A stretch of DNA of 64,000 bases, from positions 1 through 64,000 of the forward strand of contig NZ_BOOK01000052.1 in NCBI RefSeq assembly GCF_016863195.1, in the 5' to 3' direction. The notes under the pieces are model-generated. The model did not search any database, was not told the DNA's origin, and saw nothing but the letters and a program-made list of their open reading frames with translations. The stretch comes from Paraplanobispora takensis (GTDB taxonomy: Bacteria > Actinomycetota > Actinomycetes > Streptosporangiales > Streptosporangiaceae). Shown here piece by piece: positions 17,670 to 26,611 of the stretch (positions within the stretch are counted from its first letter, which is position 1; every line of letters begins with the position of its first letter). The position numbers were made by a program, and so were the translations under genes.

Positions 17670-18277
17670 TCAGTCACAGGGCGGCTGCAGCCGGGCGGGA
17701 GCGCGGTGGTCGTGCGATCCGGTCTCATCACCGTCCCGGCGGGCGCCCAGCAGCGAGAACAGCAGCGGGCTCGCCTCGTACCGGCTGCGGTCCTCGGCGA
17801 TCAGGTCGACGTCCTCGATGACGACCATGGACGGCTGGAGCGTGCGGGCCATCGACACGGCGTAGTCGATCTTCCGCATGGCCGGCCCGGTCATCACGAT
17901 CACGGTGCACTCGCGCAGCCGCCCGGCGGCGGTGAGCCGCTCGGCCACCTCCGCGATGCCCACGATGTGCTCCTCGACGGTCTCCAGCCGCCCCTCGGGC
18001 AGGATCACCTCGTGCGCGGCCAGCTCCGGCCGGGGCAGGAAGCTCACCAGCACGTTGTCCCGGTGCTCGGTGAAGCCGAAGCCGAGCACCTGGCCGCGGA
18101 ACGGGTCGTGCTCCTTCTTGAGCCGGTTCACCTCATCGCGCACGGCCGTGGCCGTGTCCCGGTCGGCGGTCAGGGGGAGGCCGCGTTCTCCTCGCTGGCC
18201 TTCTCCGCGACGGCGCCGCAGAGCCGCCGGAGGCTCTCGGCCAGAGCGTGCGCACCGTCCCGATCGATGTCCGCCAT
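17670..18277 (-). pseudogene. Decayed AAA-ATPase lacking Walker A
   Basis: An ATG at 18277 with GGAAGG before it opens MADIDRDGAHALAESLRRL, then stops at 18170. The adjacent frame continues immediately with TADRDTATAVRDEVNRLKKEHDPFRGQVLGFG. This reads like the middle of a large actinobacterial AAA-ATPase family: HEVILPEGRLETVEEHIVGIAEVAERLTAAGRLRE, then directly CTVIVMTGPAMRKIDYAVSMA and LQPSMVVIEDVDLIAEDR (Walker B). In intact relatives about 25-30 residues with the GPPGTGKT loop lie between GRL and the TG strand; they are absent here. The protein also ends soon after LLFSLL, before the sensor and arginine-finger regions. Frameshift, internal deletion and C-terminal loss argue for a remnant. 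It lies upstream of the GCS2/ATP-grasp gene. Confidence 0.75.
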
Positions 18278-18510
18278 GCCTTCCATAGTGGTCGACGGAA
18301 CCACACGACAACCGTGAAAGCACTTTATTTTGCGACTTGTCACTCCTTCCTCTCCCATAGGCCGGAGACCTCCGCGGAGCGTGTGAACGGTCCGGATGGG
18401 TAGAGACGTGGTGCAGTGGCCACACATCGCCGGTTCGGGGTGGGCCCACCATGATCACAGGTGTCGAGGCGGCGGCCGCATGCCGGGCGCCGGAGGGAGA
18501 GAGACGACAG

Positions 18511-20235
18511 GTGGCGCACGGATTCCGGGTATGGGCCCCTGACCGCGAACGGGTGGATCTGGTGCTCGGCGAGCGCAGGCTGCCCATGCGGCGGACCGAG
18601 GGCGGCGGGTGGGAGCTGACGGTCCAGGACGCCGGTCCGGGCACCGACTACGCCTACTCGCTCGACGGCGGGCCGCCCCGCCCCGACCCGCGCTCGCCGT
18701 ACCAGCCGCGGGGGCCGCACGCGCCCTCCCGGCTGGTCGACCACGCCTCCTTCGCCTGGAGCGACGACCGCTGGCGGGGCGTGCCGCTGCCCGGCGCGGT
18801 CCTGTACGAGCTGCACGTGGGCACCTTCTCCCCCGCCGGGACCTTCGAGGGGGCGATCGAGTACCTGCCCCACCTGGTCGAGCTGGGCGTGGACGCGATC
18901 GAGCTGATGCCGGTGGCGGAGTTCTCCGGCCGCAGGGGCTGGGGCTACGACGGCGTCAGCCTGTACGCGCCGCACCACGCCTACGGCGGGCCGGAGGGCC
19001 TCAAGCGCCTGGTGGACGCCTGCCACGCGCACGGCCTGGGCGTGGTGATGGACGTGGTCTACAACCACCTGGGGCCCTCGGGCAACTACCTGCCGGAGTT
19101 CGGCCCCTACTTCACCGACCGGCACAGCACGAACTGGGGCGACGCGGTCAACTTCGACGGCCCGGGCAGCGACGAGGTGCGCGACTTCGTCGTCGGCAAC
19201 GCCCTCATGTGGCTGCGCGACTATCACTGCGACGGGCTGCGCCTGGACGCGGTGCACGCCATCGCCGACGACTCGGCGGTGCACATCCTGGACCGGCTGG
19301 CCGAGGAGGTGGAGCAGCTGGCCGCCCACGTGCGCCGCCCGCTGTTCCTCATCGCCGAGAGCGACCTGAACGACCCCAGGTTCGTGCGCCCGCGCGAGGC
19401 CGGGGGGTACGGCGTGCACGCGGCCTGGGCCGACGAGTGGCACCACGCCCTGCACGCCGCGCTGACCGGGGAGACCGACGGCTACTACGAGGACTTCGGC
19501 TCCCTCGACCTGCTGGCCAAGGCCCTGCGGCAGGCCTGGGTCTACGACGGCACCTGGTCGCCGCACCGCGGGCGGGTGCACGGCAGGTCCCCGGCGGGGC
19601 TGCCGGGGCACCGATTCGTGGTGTGCACGCAGAACCACGACCAGGTGGGCAACAGGGCCCGGGGAGAGCGCAGCTCCGCGCTGATGGGCGAGGGCCGCCT
19701 GCGGGTGGCCGCCGCCCTGCTGCTCACCGCGCCGTTCGTCCCCATGCTGTTCCAGGGGGAGGAGTGGGGGGCCACCACCCCCTTCCTGTACTTCACCGAC
19801 CACGAGGACCCGGAGCTGGGCCAGGCGGTCAGCGAGGGCCGCCGCCGGGAGTTCGCCGTGTTCGGCTGGGAGCCCGAGCAGGTGCCCGACCCCCAGGAGG
19901 CCGCCACCTTCGAGCAGTCCCGGCTGGACTGGACGGAGGTGGACAAGGAGTCCCAGGCGCGGCTGCTGGCCTGGTATCGAGAGCTGATCGCGCTGCGGCG
20001 GCGGATCCCGGCCCTCACCGACGGCCGGATCGACCGGGTCGAGGCCGGGCACGACGGCGCCGGCCTGCTCAGCGTCGAGCGGGGGCCGGTCCTGGTGGCG
20101 GCCAACCTCGGCGCCTCCACCCGGACGCTGGTCGCCTGCGGACGCCGCGTCCTGGCCGTCTCCGACCCGGGCGTCCGGCTCTCCGGCGACGAGCTGACCC
20201 TGCCGCCGGACACCGTGGCGATCCTGGAGGGCTGA
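18511..20235 (+). CDS. treZ: Malto-oligosyltrehalose trehalohydrolase
   Basis: A 574-residue GH13 enzyme releasing trehalose from maltooligosyltrehalose. The N-terminal CBM48-like domain starts HGFRVWAPDRERVDLVLG. The GH13 barrel has VVMDVVYNHLGPSGNYL, DGLRLDAVHAI (nucleophile Asp), FLIAESDLNDPR (acid/base Glu) and TQNHDQVGNR (transition-state Asp). YELHVGTFSPAGTFEGAI and FFQGEEWG-like MLFQGEEWGAT are TreZ-typical. GTG 18511, with GGAGGG upstream, matches the family N-terminus; ATG 18451 would add 20 residues. The partner treY is not in the window. It is convergent with manA, separated by a terminator. Confidence 0.95.
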   Translation: MAHGFRVWAPDRERVDLVLGERRLPMRRTEGGGWELTVQDAGPGTDYAYSLDGGPPRPDPRSPYQPRGPHAPSRLVDHASFAWSDDRWRGVPLPGAVLYELHVGTFSPAGTFEGAIEYLPHLVELGVDAIELMPVAEFSGRRGWGYDGVSLYAPHHAYGGPEGLKRLVDACHAHGLGVVMDVVYNHLGPSGNYLPEFGPYFTDRHSTNWGDAVNFDGPGSDEVRDFVVGNALMWLRDYHCDGLRLDAVHAIADDSAVHILDRLAEEVEQLAAHVRRPLFLIAESDLNDPRFVRPREAGGYGVHAAWADEWHHALHAALTGETDGYYEDFGSLDLLAKALRQAWVYDGTWSPHRGRVHGRSPAGLPGHRFVVCTQNHDQVGNRARGERSSALMGEGRLRVAAALLLTAPFVPMLFQGEEWGATTPFLYFTDHEDPELGQAVSEGRRREFAVFGWEPEQVPDPQEAATFEQSRLDWTEVDKESQARLLAWYRELIALRRRIPALTDGRIDRVEAGHDGAGLLSVERGPVLVAANLGASTRTLVACGRRVLAVSDPGVRLSGDELTLPPDTVAILEG

Positions 20236-20255
20236 GCGCCCCCGCGGGGGTCATG

Positions 20256-20282
20256 CCCGGGCCGCACACCGCGCGGCCCGGG
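20256..20282. terminator. Bidirectional hairpin terminator between treZ and manA
   Basis: CCCGGGCCGC (20256-20265) and GCGGCCCGGG (20273-20282) form a perfect 10-bp stem with a 7-base loop in the 75-base space between two convergent genes. There is no T-run, as is usual in very GC-rich actinomycetes. Confidence 0.65.
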
Positions 20283-20310
20283 AATCACTCCGCACCGGGC
20301 GCCGCGGCGG

Positions 20311-21390
20311 TCACACGGTCCCGGGCTCGGCGCAGTACACCGACCCGCCCGCGCGCACGGCGACGGCGGGCTGGGAGGCCGGCACGAAGGCCGACTCGCC
20401 CTGACCCAGGTCGAGGGAGCCCACCCCGGCCGTGCCCTCGGCGCACAGCAGGATCCTGGGCACGCCGCCCTCCAGGCGGTGCTCGCCCTCGGCCAGCCGG
20501 CGCAGGCTGAACTCCGGCGACGGCGTGGAGTACAGGCCCTCGGCGGTGGCCTCCACCTCCAGCGGCGCGGCCGACGGGTCGGCCACGCGCAGCAGCTCCT
20601 CCACGTCGACGGGCTTGCCGGTCAGGCCGGCGCGCACGACGTTGTCGGAGCTGCCCATGATCTCCACGCCGAACCCGCGGATGTAGCAGTGCAGCACCCC
20701 CGCGCCCAGGAAGAGCGCCTGGCCGGGCAGCAGCTCGTGCCGCCGCAGCAGCAGCGGCGCCAGGCAGGCGGGGTCACCGGGGTAGCAGCGCGCCAGCCGT
20801 ACCACCAGCTGGTAGTCGGGGTGGTGCACGGCGGAGGCCGCCCACACCACCTGCTCGACCACCTGGCGGTCGCGCAGCAGCGCCCGCAGGGCCTCGCGGA
20901 TGTCACCGGCCTCCAGCAGGGACACCGCCGGCTGCAGCCCCGGCACGCCGAGCCGCTTGACGAGCATCGCCGACTGCTCGGGCGCGCGGAAGCCGGCCAG
21001 CGCGGTGAACGGCGTCAGCGCGCACACCAGCTCGGGCTTGGGCCACGGGTCGGCGTAGACGCCCCGCGCGTGCCCGTCGGCCGCCTGCTCGGCGGTCGGG
21101 TGCACCTGCAGGGAGAGCGGCCGGGCGACCGCGATGAGTTTCATCAGGTACGGCAGGCGCGCGCCGAAGCGGTCGACGACCGCCTGCCCCAGCTGCCCGG
21201 CCGGGTCGGCGCCGATGGCCTCGCCCAGCGAACGGCCGTCACCGGCCAGCAGCGACGGCCCGGCAGGATGGGCGCCGAACCACATCTCGGCCTCCGGCCG
21301 GGGGGCGGGCACAGGCCTGCCGGTGAACGCCGCGATATCGGTCTGCGATCCCCAGGCGTAGTCCTTGACCGTGTTGTTCAGCAGATACAT
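20311..21390 (-). CDS. manA: Mannose-6-phosphate isomerase, class I
   Basis: A 359-residue cupin-type zinc enzyme interconverting mannose-6-phosphate and fructose-6-phosphate. The N-terminus NTVKDYAWGSQTDIAAFTG, the metal-binding PLSLQVHPTAEQA (Gln and His), and LFLGAGVLHCYIRGFGVEIMGSSDNVVRAGLT with the catalytic-domain His and Arg are all in place. ATG 21390 has GGAGAG upstream. It is the last gene of the beta-mannoside operon, 43 bases after the ROK kinase, and supplies the final step into glycolysis. It may double as the general ManA for GDP-mannose supply if no other copy exists. Confidence 0.96.
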   Translation of the reverse strand: MYLLNNTVKDYAWGSQTDIAAFTGRPVPAPRPEAEMWFGAHPAGPSLLAGDGRSLGEAIGADPAGQLGQAVVDRFGARLPYLMKLIAVARPLSLQVHPTAEQAADGHARGVYADPWPKPELVCALTPFTALAGFRAPEQSAMLVKRLGVPGLQPAVSLLEAGDIREALRALLRDRQVVEQVVWAASAVHHPDYQLVVRLARCYPGDPACLAPLLLRRHELLPGQALFLGAGVLHCYIRGFGVEIMGSSDNVVRAGLTGKPVDVEELLRVADPSAAPLEVEATAEGLYSTPSPEFSLRRLAEGEHRLEGGVPRILLCAEGTAGVGSLDLGQGESAFVPASQPAVAVRAGGSVYCAEPGTV

Positions 21391-21433
21391 GTGCTCTCCG
21401 TGGGGGTAGGGGAGCCGGGGCGCGGAGAACGCC

Positions 21434-22375
21434 TCAGCACGGGCTGTCCTGGGGGAGGACGAGCGCGGCGGCGCCGAGCAGCCCGGCGTCGCGTCCGAGC
21501 GAGGTGGGATCCACACGCACGCGACGCAGGAAGCCTAACCCGGCCGACCCGGTGACGGCCCGCCGGAGCGGATCGAACAGGACTGTTCCGGCGGCGGCCA
21601 CCCCGCCGCCGACCACCACGTGGTCCAGGTCGAACAGGGCCGCCGCCGTCAGAATCGCGGTCGCCAGCGCGTCGGCCGCGCGCCGGAAGGCGCGCAGCGC
21701 CACGGGGTGGCCGAGGCGGGCGTCGGCGGCCAGCGCCTTGGCGTCCTCGCCGCTCCAGCCGTTCGCGCGGGCCCAGCGGACCATGTTCGGGCCGCTGGCC
21801 ACGGTCTCGACGCAGCCGGCCGCCCCGCACGGGCAGGGCTCGCCGCCCGGGTCGACGGCGATGTGGCCGATGTGCCCGGCGTTGCCGGTCGGGCCGAGGT
21901 AGGGCGTGCCGTCCAGGACCAGGCCGCCGCCGACCCCGGTGGAGACGACCATCCCGAGCACGGCGCGGGAGGGGGTGTGCTCGGCCAGGCCGCGCCACCA
22001 CTCCCCCAGCGCCATGCACTGGCCGTCGCCGGCCAGCCGCACGGGCCGGCCGGGCAGCATCCGGCTCACCGCGTCGGCCAGCGGGAAGTCGCGCCAGCCG
22101 GGGATGTTGACCGGGCTGACGCTGCCCTTGACGGAGTCGAGGGGGCCCGCGGACCCGATGCCCACGCCCTCGATCCCGTCCCGGTCCACCCGCGCCGTGA
22201 CGCGCCCGACGACCTCGGCCAGCGCCGCGTCCGCCGAGGCGAAGGCGCTCAGCGGCACCTCGGCGCGGACCGGCATGCCGCCGTCGGCGGTGACCGCGGC
22301 CGCGGCGAACTTGGTGCCGCCGATGTCCACGGCCAGCACGGTCCGGGTCTCCCCGGTTCCGTTCGGGGAGCTCAC
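21434..22375 (-). CDS. ROK-family sugar kinase (probable mannokinase/glucokinase)
   Basis: A 313-residue protein. TVLAVDIGGTKFAAAAV is the ATP/phosphate-binding start of ROK proteins, GIGSAGPLDSVKGSV and NIPGWRDFPL line the sugar site, and GEPCPCGAAGCVETVASG is the ROK zinc motif (CxCGxxGCxE) around residue 170. It has no N-terminal HTH, so it is a kinase rather than a ROK repressor. GTG 22375 overlaps the mannosidase stop (GTGA, 22372-22375), so the two are co-translated. Flanked by beta-mannosidase and mannose-6-phosphate isomerase, it probably phosphorylates mannose; glucose is an alternative. Confidence 0.92.
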   Translation of the reverse strand: MSSPNGTGETRTVLAVDIGGTKFAAAAVTADGGMPVRAEVPLSAFASADAALAEVVGRVTARVDRDGIEGVGIGSAGPLDSVKGSVSPVNIPGWRDFPLADAVSRMLPGRPVRLAGDGQCMALGEWWRGLAEHTPSRAVLGMVVSTGVGGGLVLDGTPYLGPTGNAGHIGHIAVDPGGEPCPCGAAGCVETVASGPNMVRWARANGWSGEDAKALAADARLGHPVALRAFRRAADALATAILTAAALFDLDHVVVGGGVAAAGTVLFDPLRRAVTGSAGLGFLRRVRVDPTSLGRDAGLLGAAALVLPQDSPC

Positions 22376-24756
22376 CGCCGGGCCTCGTTCACGCAGCGCA
22401 GGACCGGGAAGGCGGTCAGCGCCGCCGGGTCCAGCCGCCGCCCGGTGGCGACGTGGAAGACGGCGCTCTCGCCGGGCAGCAGGGTCACCAGCATGTCGTC
22501 CACCGAGGCGGCGGGGTCGAGCCGGTCGGGGAACAGCGCCAGCTCGCGCAGCAGGGTGCGCGCGGTGACGGTCACCCGGTAGCCGCCCTCGACCGGCTCG
22601 GCCTGCGCGTCGTAGGCGGCCTCGGGCAGGGCCACCCGCGTGTCCTCGGCGAAGAACGCGACCGTACGGCTCTCGCCCAGGCGGGCGGCCAGCAGCTCGC
22701 CCCCGGGGTCGTCGGGCGTGCCGACCGCCGCGGGCAGCGCCACCGCGGCCACCGAGCGCGGTGCCGCCTCCACGGCGACGACCTCCTTGGCCAGCGGCTC
22801 CCCGGCCAGGCTGTGCCGTACCAGCTCCAGCTCGCCCCGCCACGGCTCGTCGCCGTCGTTGACCACCGCGACCGAACCGTCGCCGACGACGAGCAGGCGG
22901 TCGGCGTAGACGCGGCGCAGGGCGTACCACAGGGGCTTGCGCCGGCCGTCGCCGTCCACGGCGGACCAGGAGGTGACCGGCCAGCAGTCGTTGAGCTGCC
23001 AGACGATCGTGCCCGCGCAGTGCGGCGCCAGCGACCGGAAGCGCCCGATGCCGAACTCGATCGCGCGGGCCTGGTTGAGCTGGGTCAGATAGTGCCAGTC
23101 GTCGAAGGTCTCCGGCTGCGGCAGGTGCTCGCCGAGGCCGCGCAGGAGCTTGCCGTTGCCGTCGATCGCCTTCTGGTGGTGCAGCACCAGCGGCGCGTCG
23201 GCGGCCAGCTCGCCGCTGATCGCGCGGCGCATGGTGGCGTACGCGGCCGGTCCCTGGAAGCCGAACTCGGCCACGAAGCGCGGCGTGTAGGCGCCGTAGC
23301 GGGAGTAGTCCTCGCGGTTCCACACGTCCCAGATGTGGATGGTGCCGCGGGCCGGGTCGTTGGGCGGCAGGTCTGGCGCGCCGGAGTACGGGCTGCCCGG
23401 CCAGTAGGGGCGGGTGGGGTCCAGCTCGGCGACGATCGAGGGCAGCAGGTCGTAGTAGTAGCCGGCGCCCCAGCTCCGTCCGGCCAGTTCCTCCTGCCAG
23501 CCCCAGTCGGCGCGTCCCTCGATGTTCTCGTTGTTGCCGCACCACAGCACCAGGCTGGGGCGGTGCGCGAGCCTGGCCACGTTCTCGCGCGCCTCGGCCT
23601 CGACCTCCGAGCGCAGGGGCTCCTCCTCGGGGTAGGCGGCGCAGGCGAAGGGGAAGTCCTGCCAGACCAGCAGGCCCAGCTCGTCGGCCAGGTCGTAGAA
23701 GTCCTCGCTCTCGTACAGGCCGCCGCCCCACACCCGCAGCAGGTTGACGCCCGCGTCGGCGGCCTGCCCGAAGCGCCCGGCCAGGCGCTCGCGGGTGACC
23801 CGGTTGGGGAAGCAGTCGTCCGGGATCCAGTTGACGCCGCGCACGAACACCGGAACGTCGTTGACGTGCAGGGTGAAGGCGCCGTCGGTCGTGTCGAGCT
23901 GTACGGAGCGGAACCCGATCCTGCGGGTCACGCTCTCCTCGCCGAGCCGCACGGTCAGCTCGTGCAGGGGCTGCGCGCCGTACCCGCGCGGCCACCAGCG
24001 CTCGGGCTCCGGCACGGTCAGCTCCAGCACCGCCTCGCGCCCGCCCGGCGCCAGGCGCGCCTCGGCCGAGACGCCCGCGACCTCCGCGGTGACCGTCACG
24101 GGATCCTCGGTGACGCGCTCGACCCTGACGCGCACCTCGACGTGGCCGTCCGCGCCCCGCATGGTCACCAGCGGCCGCACCTCGGCCAGGCGGGCGCCGC
24201 TCCAGCTCTCCAGGCCGATCGGCCGCCAGATGCCGGCGGTGACCACGGTCGGGCCCCAGTCCCAGCCGAAGTTGCAGGCCATCTTGCGGATGAACGGGTA
24301 CGGCTCGGTGTAGGGGCCGGGCCGCTCGCCCAGCGCGGCCCGCCGCGCCTCGGTGTAGGCGTAGGCCGAGCCGAAGCGCACGGTCAGCGTGTTGGTCCCC
24401 TCGCGCAGCAGGTGCCGCACCGGGAAGCGGTAGGAGCGGTGCTGGTTGGCGGTCTCCGCGATCTGCACGCCGTTGAGCGTGACCGTCGCCGCCGTGTCCA
24501 GCCCCCGGCAGACCAGATCGGTCCGCTCGTGGTCGTCGGGGACCCACTCGAAGGCGGTCTCGTAGATCCAGTCGGTGCGGCCTATCCAGGACAGCCGGGT
24601 CTCGTTGTCGTCCAGGTAGGGATCCTCGATCATCCCGGCGGCGAGCAGGTCGGTGTGCACGCAGCCGGGCACGGTCGCGGCCACGCCCGCCACTCCGGCG
24701 TCCGGTGAGGCGGCCATGAGGATCCAGCCGTCGTGCAACGGACGGTACGAACTCAA
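22372..24756 (-). CDS. Beta-mannosidase, glycoside hydrolase family 2
   Basis: A 794-residue intracellular enzyme without a signal peptide. It has the GH2 sandwich domain, CNFGWDWGPTVVTAGIWRP (mannosidase-type, not galactosidase), an immunoglobulin-like domain, and the barrel with FVRGVNWIPDDCFPNRV, LLRVWGGGLYESEDFYDLADELGLLVWQDFPFACAAYP, LVLWCGNNENIEG (acid/base Glu) and FVAEFGFQGP (nucleophile Glu). It should hydrolyse imported mannobiose or short beta-mannosides. I place the start at TTG 24756 because AAGGAG precedes it by 6 bases and it keeps SSYRPLHDGWIL; the next ATG would remove this conserved strand. It lies between the transporter ATPase and the ROK kinase in one operon. Confidence 0.95.
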   Translation of the reverse strand: MSSYRPLHDGWILMAASPDAGVAGVAATVPGCVHTDLLAAGMIEDPYLDDNETRLSWIGRTDWIYETAFEWVPDDHERTDLVCRGLDTAATVTLNGVQIAETANQHRSYRFPVRHLLREGTNTLTVRFGSAYAYTEARRAALGERPGPYTEPYPFIRKMACNFGWDWGPTVVTAGIWRPIGLESWSGARLAEVRPLVTMRGADGHVEVRVRVERVTEDPVTVTAEVAGVSAEARLAPGGREAVLELTVPEPERWWPRGYGAQPLHELTVRLGEESVTRRIGFRSVQLDTTDGAFTLHVNDVPVFVRGVNWIPDDCFPNRVTRERLAGRFGQAADAGVNLLRVWGGGLYESEDFYDLADELGLLVWQDFPFACAAYPEEEPLRSEVEAEARENVARLAHRPSLVLWCGNNENIEGRADWGWQEELAGRSWGAGYYYDLLPSIVAELDPTRPYWPGSPYSGAPDLPPNDPARGTIHIWDVWNREDYSRYGAYTPRFVAEFGFQGPAAYATMRRAISGELAADAPLVLHHQKAIDGNGKLLRGLGEHLPQPETFDDWHYLTQLNQARAIEFGIGRFRSLAPHCAGTIVWQLNDCWPVTSWSAVDGDGRRKPLWYALRRVYADRLLVVGDGSVAVVNDGDEPWRGELELVRHSLAGEPLAKEVVAVEAAPRSVAAVALPAAVGTPDDPGGELLAARLGESRTVAFFAEDTRVALPEAAYDAQAEPVEGGYRVTVTARTLLRELALFPDRLDPAASVDDMLVTLLPGESAVFHVATGRRLDPAALTAFPVLRCVNEARR

Positions 24757-24788
24757 GTGAAGCTCCTTCTGACGGTCGCTCGCGCCGG

Positions 24789-25670
24789 TCACTGCGGGCA
24801 GGCGTCGAGCTGGGCGCAGGCCACGAGATGTCCGGGCTCCGCCTCGAACATCGCGCCGGAGGCCGCGTTCTCGTGATAGTGGCAGGTCTGCATGGGGGCG
24901 GCGTCCTCCCAGGGGGAGTGCAACCGGGGCACCGCCGACAGCAGCTGCCGGGTGTAGGGGTGCAGGGGGTTGCCGAAGACCTTGCCGGTCACCCCCATCT
25001 CGACCACGGTGCCGCGCCGCAGCACGACCGTGCGCTCGGCCAGGTAGTTGCCCAGCGACAGGTCGTGCGTGACGTACAGCACCCCGAGGCCGCGCTCCTT
25101 CAGCTCGGCCAGCAGGTTGAGCACGTCGATGCGGGTCGAGGCGTCGAGCATGCTGGTGATCTCGTCGGCGACCAGCAGCTTGAGATCCAGCAGCAGCGCC
25201 CGGGCGATGAGCAGGCGCTGGAGCTGGCCTCCGCTGAGCTGGTGCGGGTAGCGGCCGAGCACCTGGTCGGGGTCGAGCCGCACGTCCCTGACCGTGGAGC
25301 GGACCCGCTCGTCCCACTCCTTCTCGCCGACCTGCGGGTAGTAGGCCTCCTTGATCATCCGGAACACCCGGTCGGCCTTGAACACCGGGTTGTAGCAGCT
25401 GAAGGGGTCCTGGAAGACGCCCTGCACGTGCCGGTAGTAGTCCTTGCCGGGCTTGACCGGGACGCCGTCGACGGTGATCGAGCCGCCGGTGATCGAGGCC
25501 AGCCCGAGGATCATCTTGCCGATCGTGCTCTTGCCGCTGCCGCTCTCGCCGATGAGGGAGACGACCTCGCCGGCCTGGACGTCGAAGCTCACCCCGTCCA
25601 CGGCGGCGAAGACCTTCCCTCCGAAGGCGCCGACCTTGTAGACCTTCGTGACGTTGTCGAGTTTCAGCAT
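24789..25670 (-). CDS. Opp/Dpp-type ABC importer ATPase (OppF-like)
   Basis: A 293-residue ATPase with Walker A GESGSGKST (about residue 41), Q-loop VFQDPFSCYNP, signature LSGGQLQRLLIARALL, Walker B LLVADEITSMLDAST and H-loop VTHDLSL. The C-terminal region HPYTRQLLSAVPRLHS and the Cys-rich end (QTCHYHE, ACAQLDACPQ) are typical of the Opp subfamily, where cysteines can bind an iron-sulfur cluster. ADEITSM replaces the usual ADEPTS. Its ATG overlaps the stop of the other ATPase by one base (TGATG). It powers the importer of the beta-mannoside operon. Confidence 0.94.
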   Translation of the reverse strand: MLKLDNVTKVYKVGAFGGKVFAAVDGVSFDVQAGEVVSLIGESGSGKSTIGKMILGLASITGGSITVDGVPVKPGKDYYRHVQGVFQDPFSCYNPVFKADRVFRMIKEAYYPQVGEKEWDERVRSTVRDVRLDPDQVLGRYPHQLSGGQLQRLLIARALLLDLKLLVADEITSMLDASTRIDVLNLLAELKERGLGVLYVTHDLSLGNYLAERTVVLRRGTVVEMGVTGKVFGNPLHPYTRQLLSAVPRLHSPWEDAAPMQTCHYHENAASGAMFEAEPGHLVACAQLDACPQ

Positions 25671-26611
25671 CAGGCCTTCCAGCACGCGACGAAGTGGTTG
25701 GGCTCGATCTCGGCCATGGGCGGCTCCTGCGCGCACTCCTCACCGGCGATCGGGCAGCGGTCCCGGAAGCGGCAGCCCGCGGGCGGGTCGAGCAGCGACG
25801 GCGGGCTGCCGGCGATGCCGGCCAGCCGCTTGTCGGTGTACCGCACGCCGACCTCGGGCAGCGAGTCGAGCAGGAGCTTGGTGTACGGATGACGCGGCTT
25901 CTTGACGATCGCGGTGGCGGGCGCCTTCTCCGCGAGCTTCCCTGCGTACATGACCATGATCGTGTCGGCGATGTGGGAGGTGAGCGCGAGGTCGTGGGTG
26001 ACGAAGATCATGCTCTTGACGAACCCGGCGTCGCGGAAGCCGATCAGGGCCCGGGCCACCGCCTTCTGCGTGGAGACGTCCAGGGCGGAGGTGACCTCGT
26101 CGGCGATGAGCAGCGACGGGTCGAGCAGCGTGGAGATGACCATGACCATCCGCTGCTTCATGCCGCCCGACAGCTCGATCGGATAGCGGTCCAGCACCGC
26201 GTGGGGCAGCTCGACCAGGCTCAGCCGCGACTCCAGCTCGTCGAGGTCCAGGGTGGCGCCCCGGGACCTGAGCAGCTCGCGCACCATCCTGCCGATCTTG
26301 CGGGTCGGGTTCATGGCGCTCATGGAGTACTGCGGGATGAGGGAGACCTCGCGGAAGCGGAAGTCGTTCATCCGCCGGTCGTCGCCGATGGGCAGCTCCC
26401 GGCCGTCGAGCTCGACCGTGCCGCCGATGTGGCGCATGCGGCCGTCCATCCGGATGAGGCTCTTGCCGAGGGTCGTCTTGCCGCAGCCCGACTCCCCGGC
26501 CAGGCCGAGGATCTCCCCGTCCTCCATGGAGAAGGAGACCCCGTCGAGCGCCTTCACATCCCCCTTGAGGGTCCTGTAGTAGACCCTCAGGTCGTCGACC
26601 TGCAGACTCAT
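25670..26611 (-). CDS. Opp/Dpp-type ABC importer ATPase (OppD-like)
   Basis: A 313-residue ATPase: Walker [16 protein letters not shown]-loop [13 protein letters not shown], signature [15 protein letters not shown], Walker [18 protein letters not shown]-loop VTHDLAL. The C-terminus carries [15 protein letters not shown] and the Opp cysteine motif ([21 protein letters not shown]). ADEVTSAL instead of ADEPTTAL is a variation shared with its partner. It overlaps the DppC-like permease gene by ATGA. It works as a heterodimer with the OppF-like protein. Confidence 0.94.
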   Translation of the reverse strand: MSLQVDDLRVYYRTLKGDVKALDGVSFSMEDGEILGLAGESGCGKTTLGKSLIRMDGRMRHIGGTVELDGRELPIGDDRRMNDFRFREVSLIPQYSMSAMNPTRKIGRMVRELLRSRGATLDLDELESRLSLVELPHAVLDRYPIELSGGMKQRMVMVISTLLDPSLLIADEVTSALDVSTQKAVARALIGFRDAGFVKSMIFVTHDLALTSHIADTIMVMYAGKLAEKAPATAIVKKPRHPYTKLLLDSLPEVGVRYTDKRLAGIAGSPPSLLDPPAGCRFRDRCPIAGEECAQEPPMAEIEPNHFVACWKA

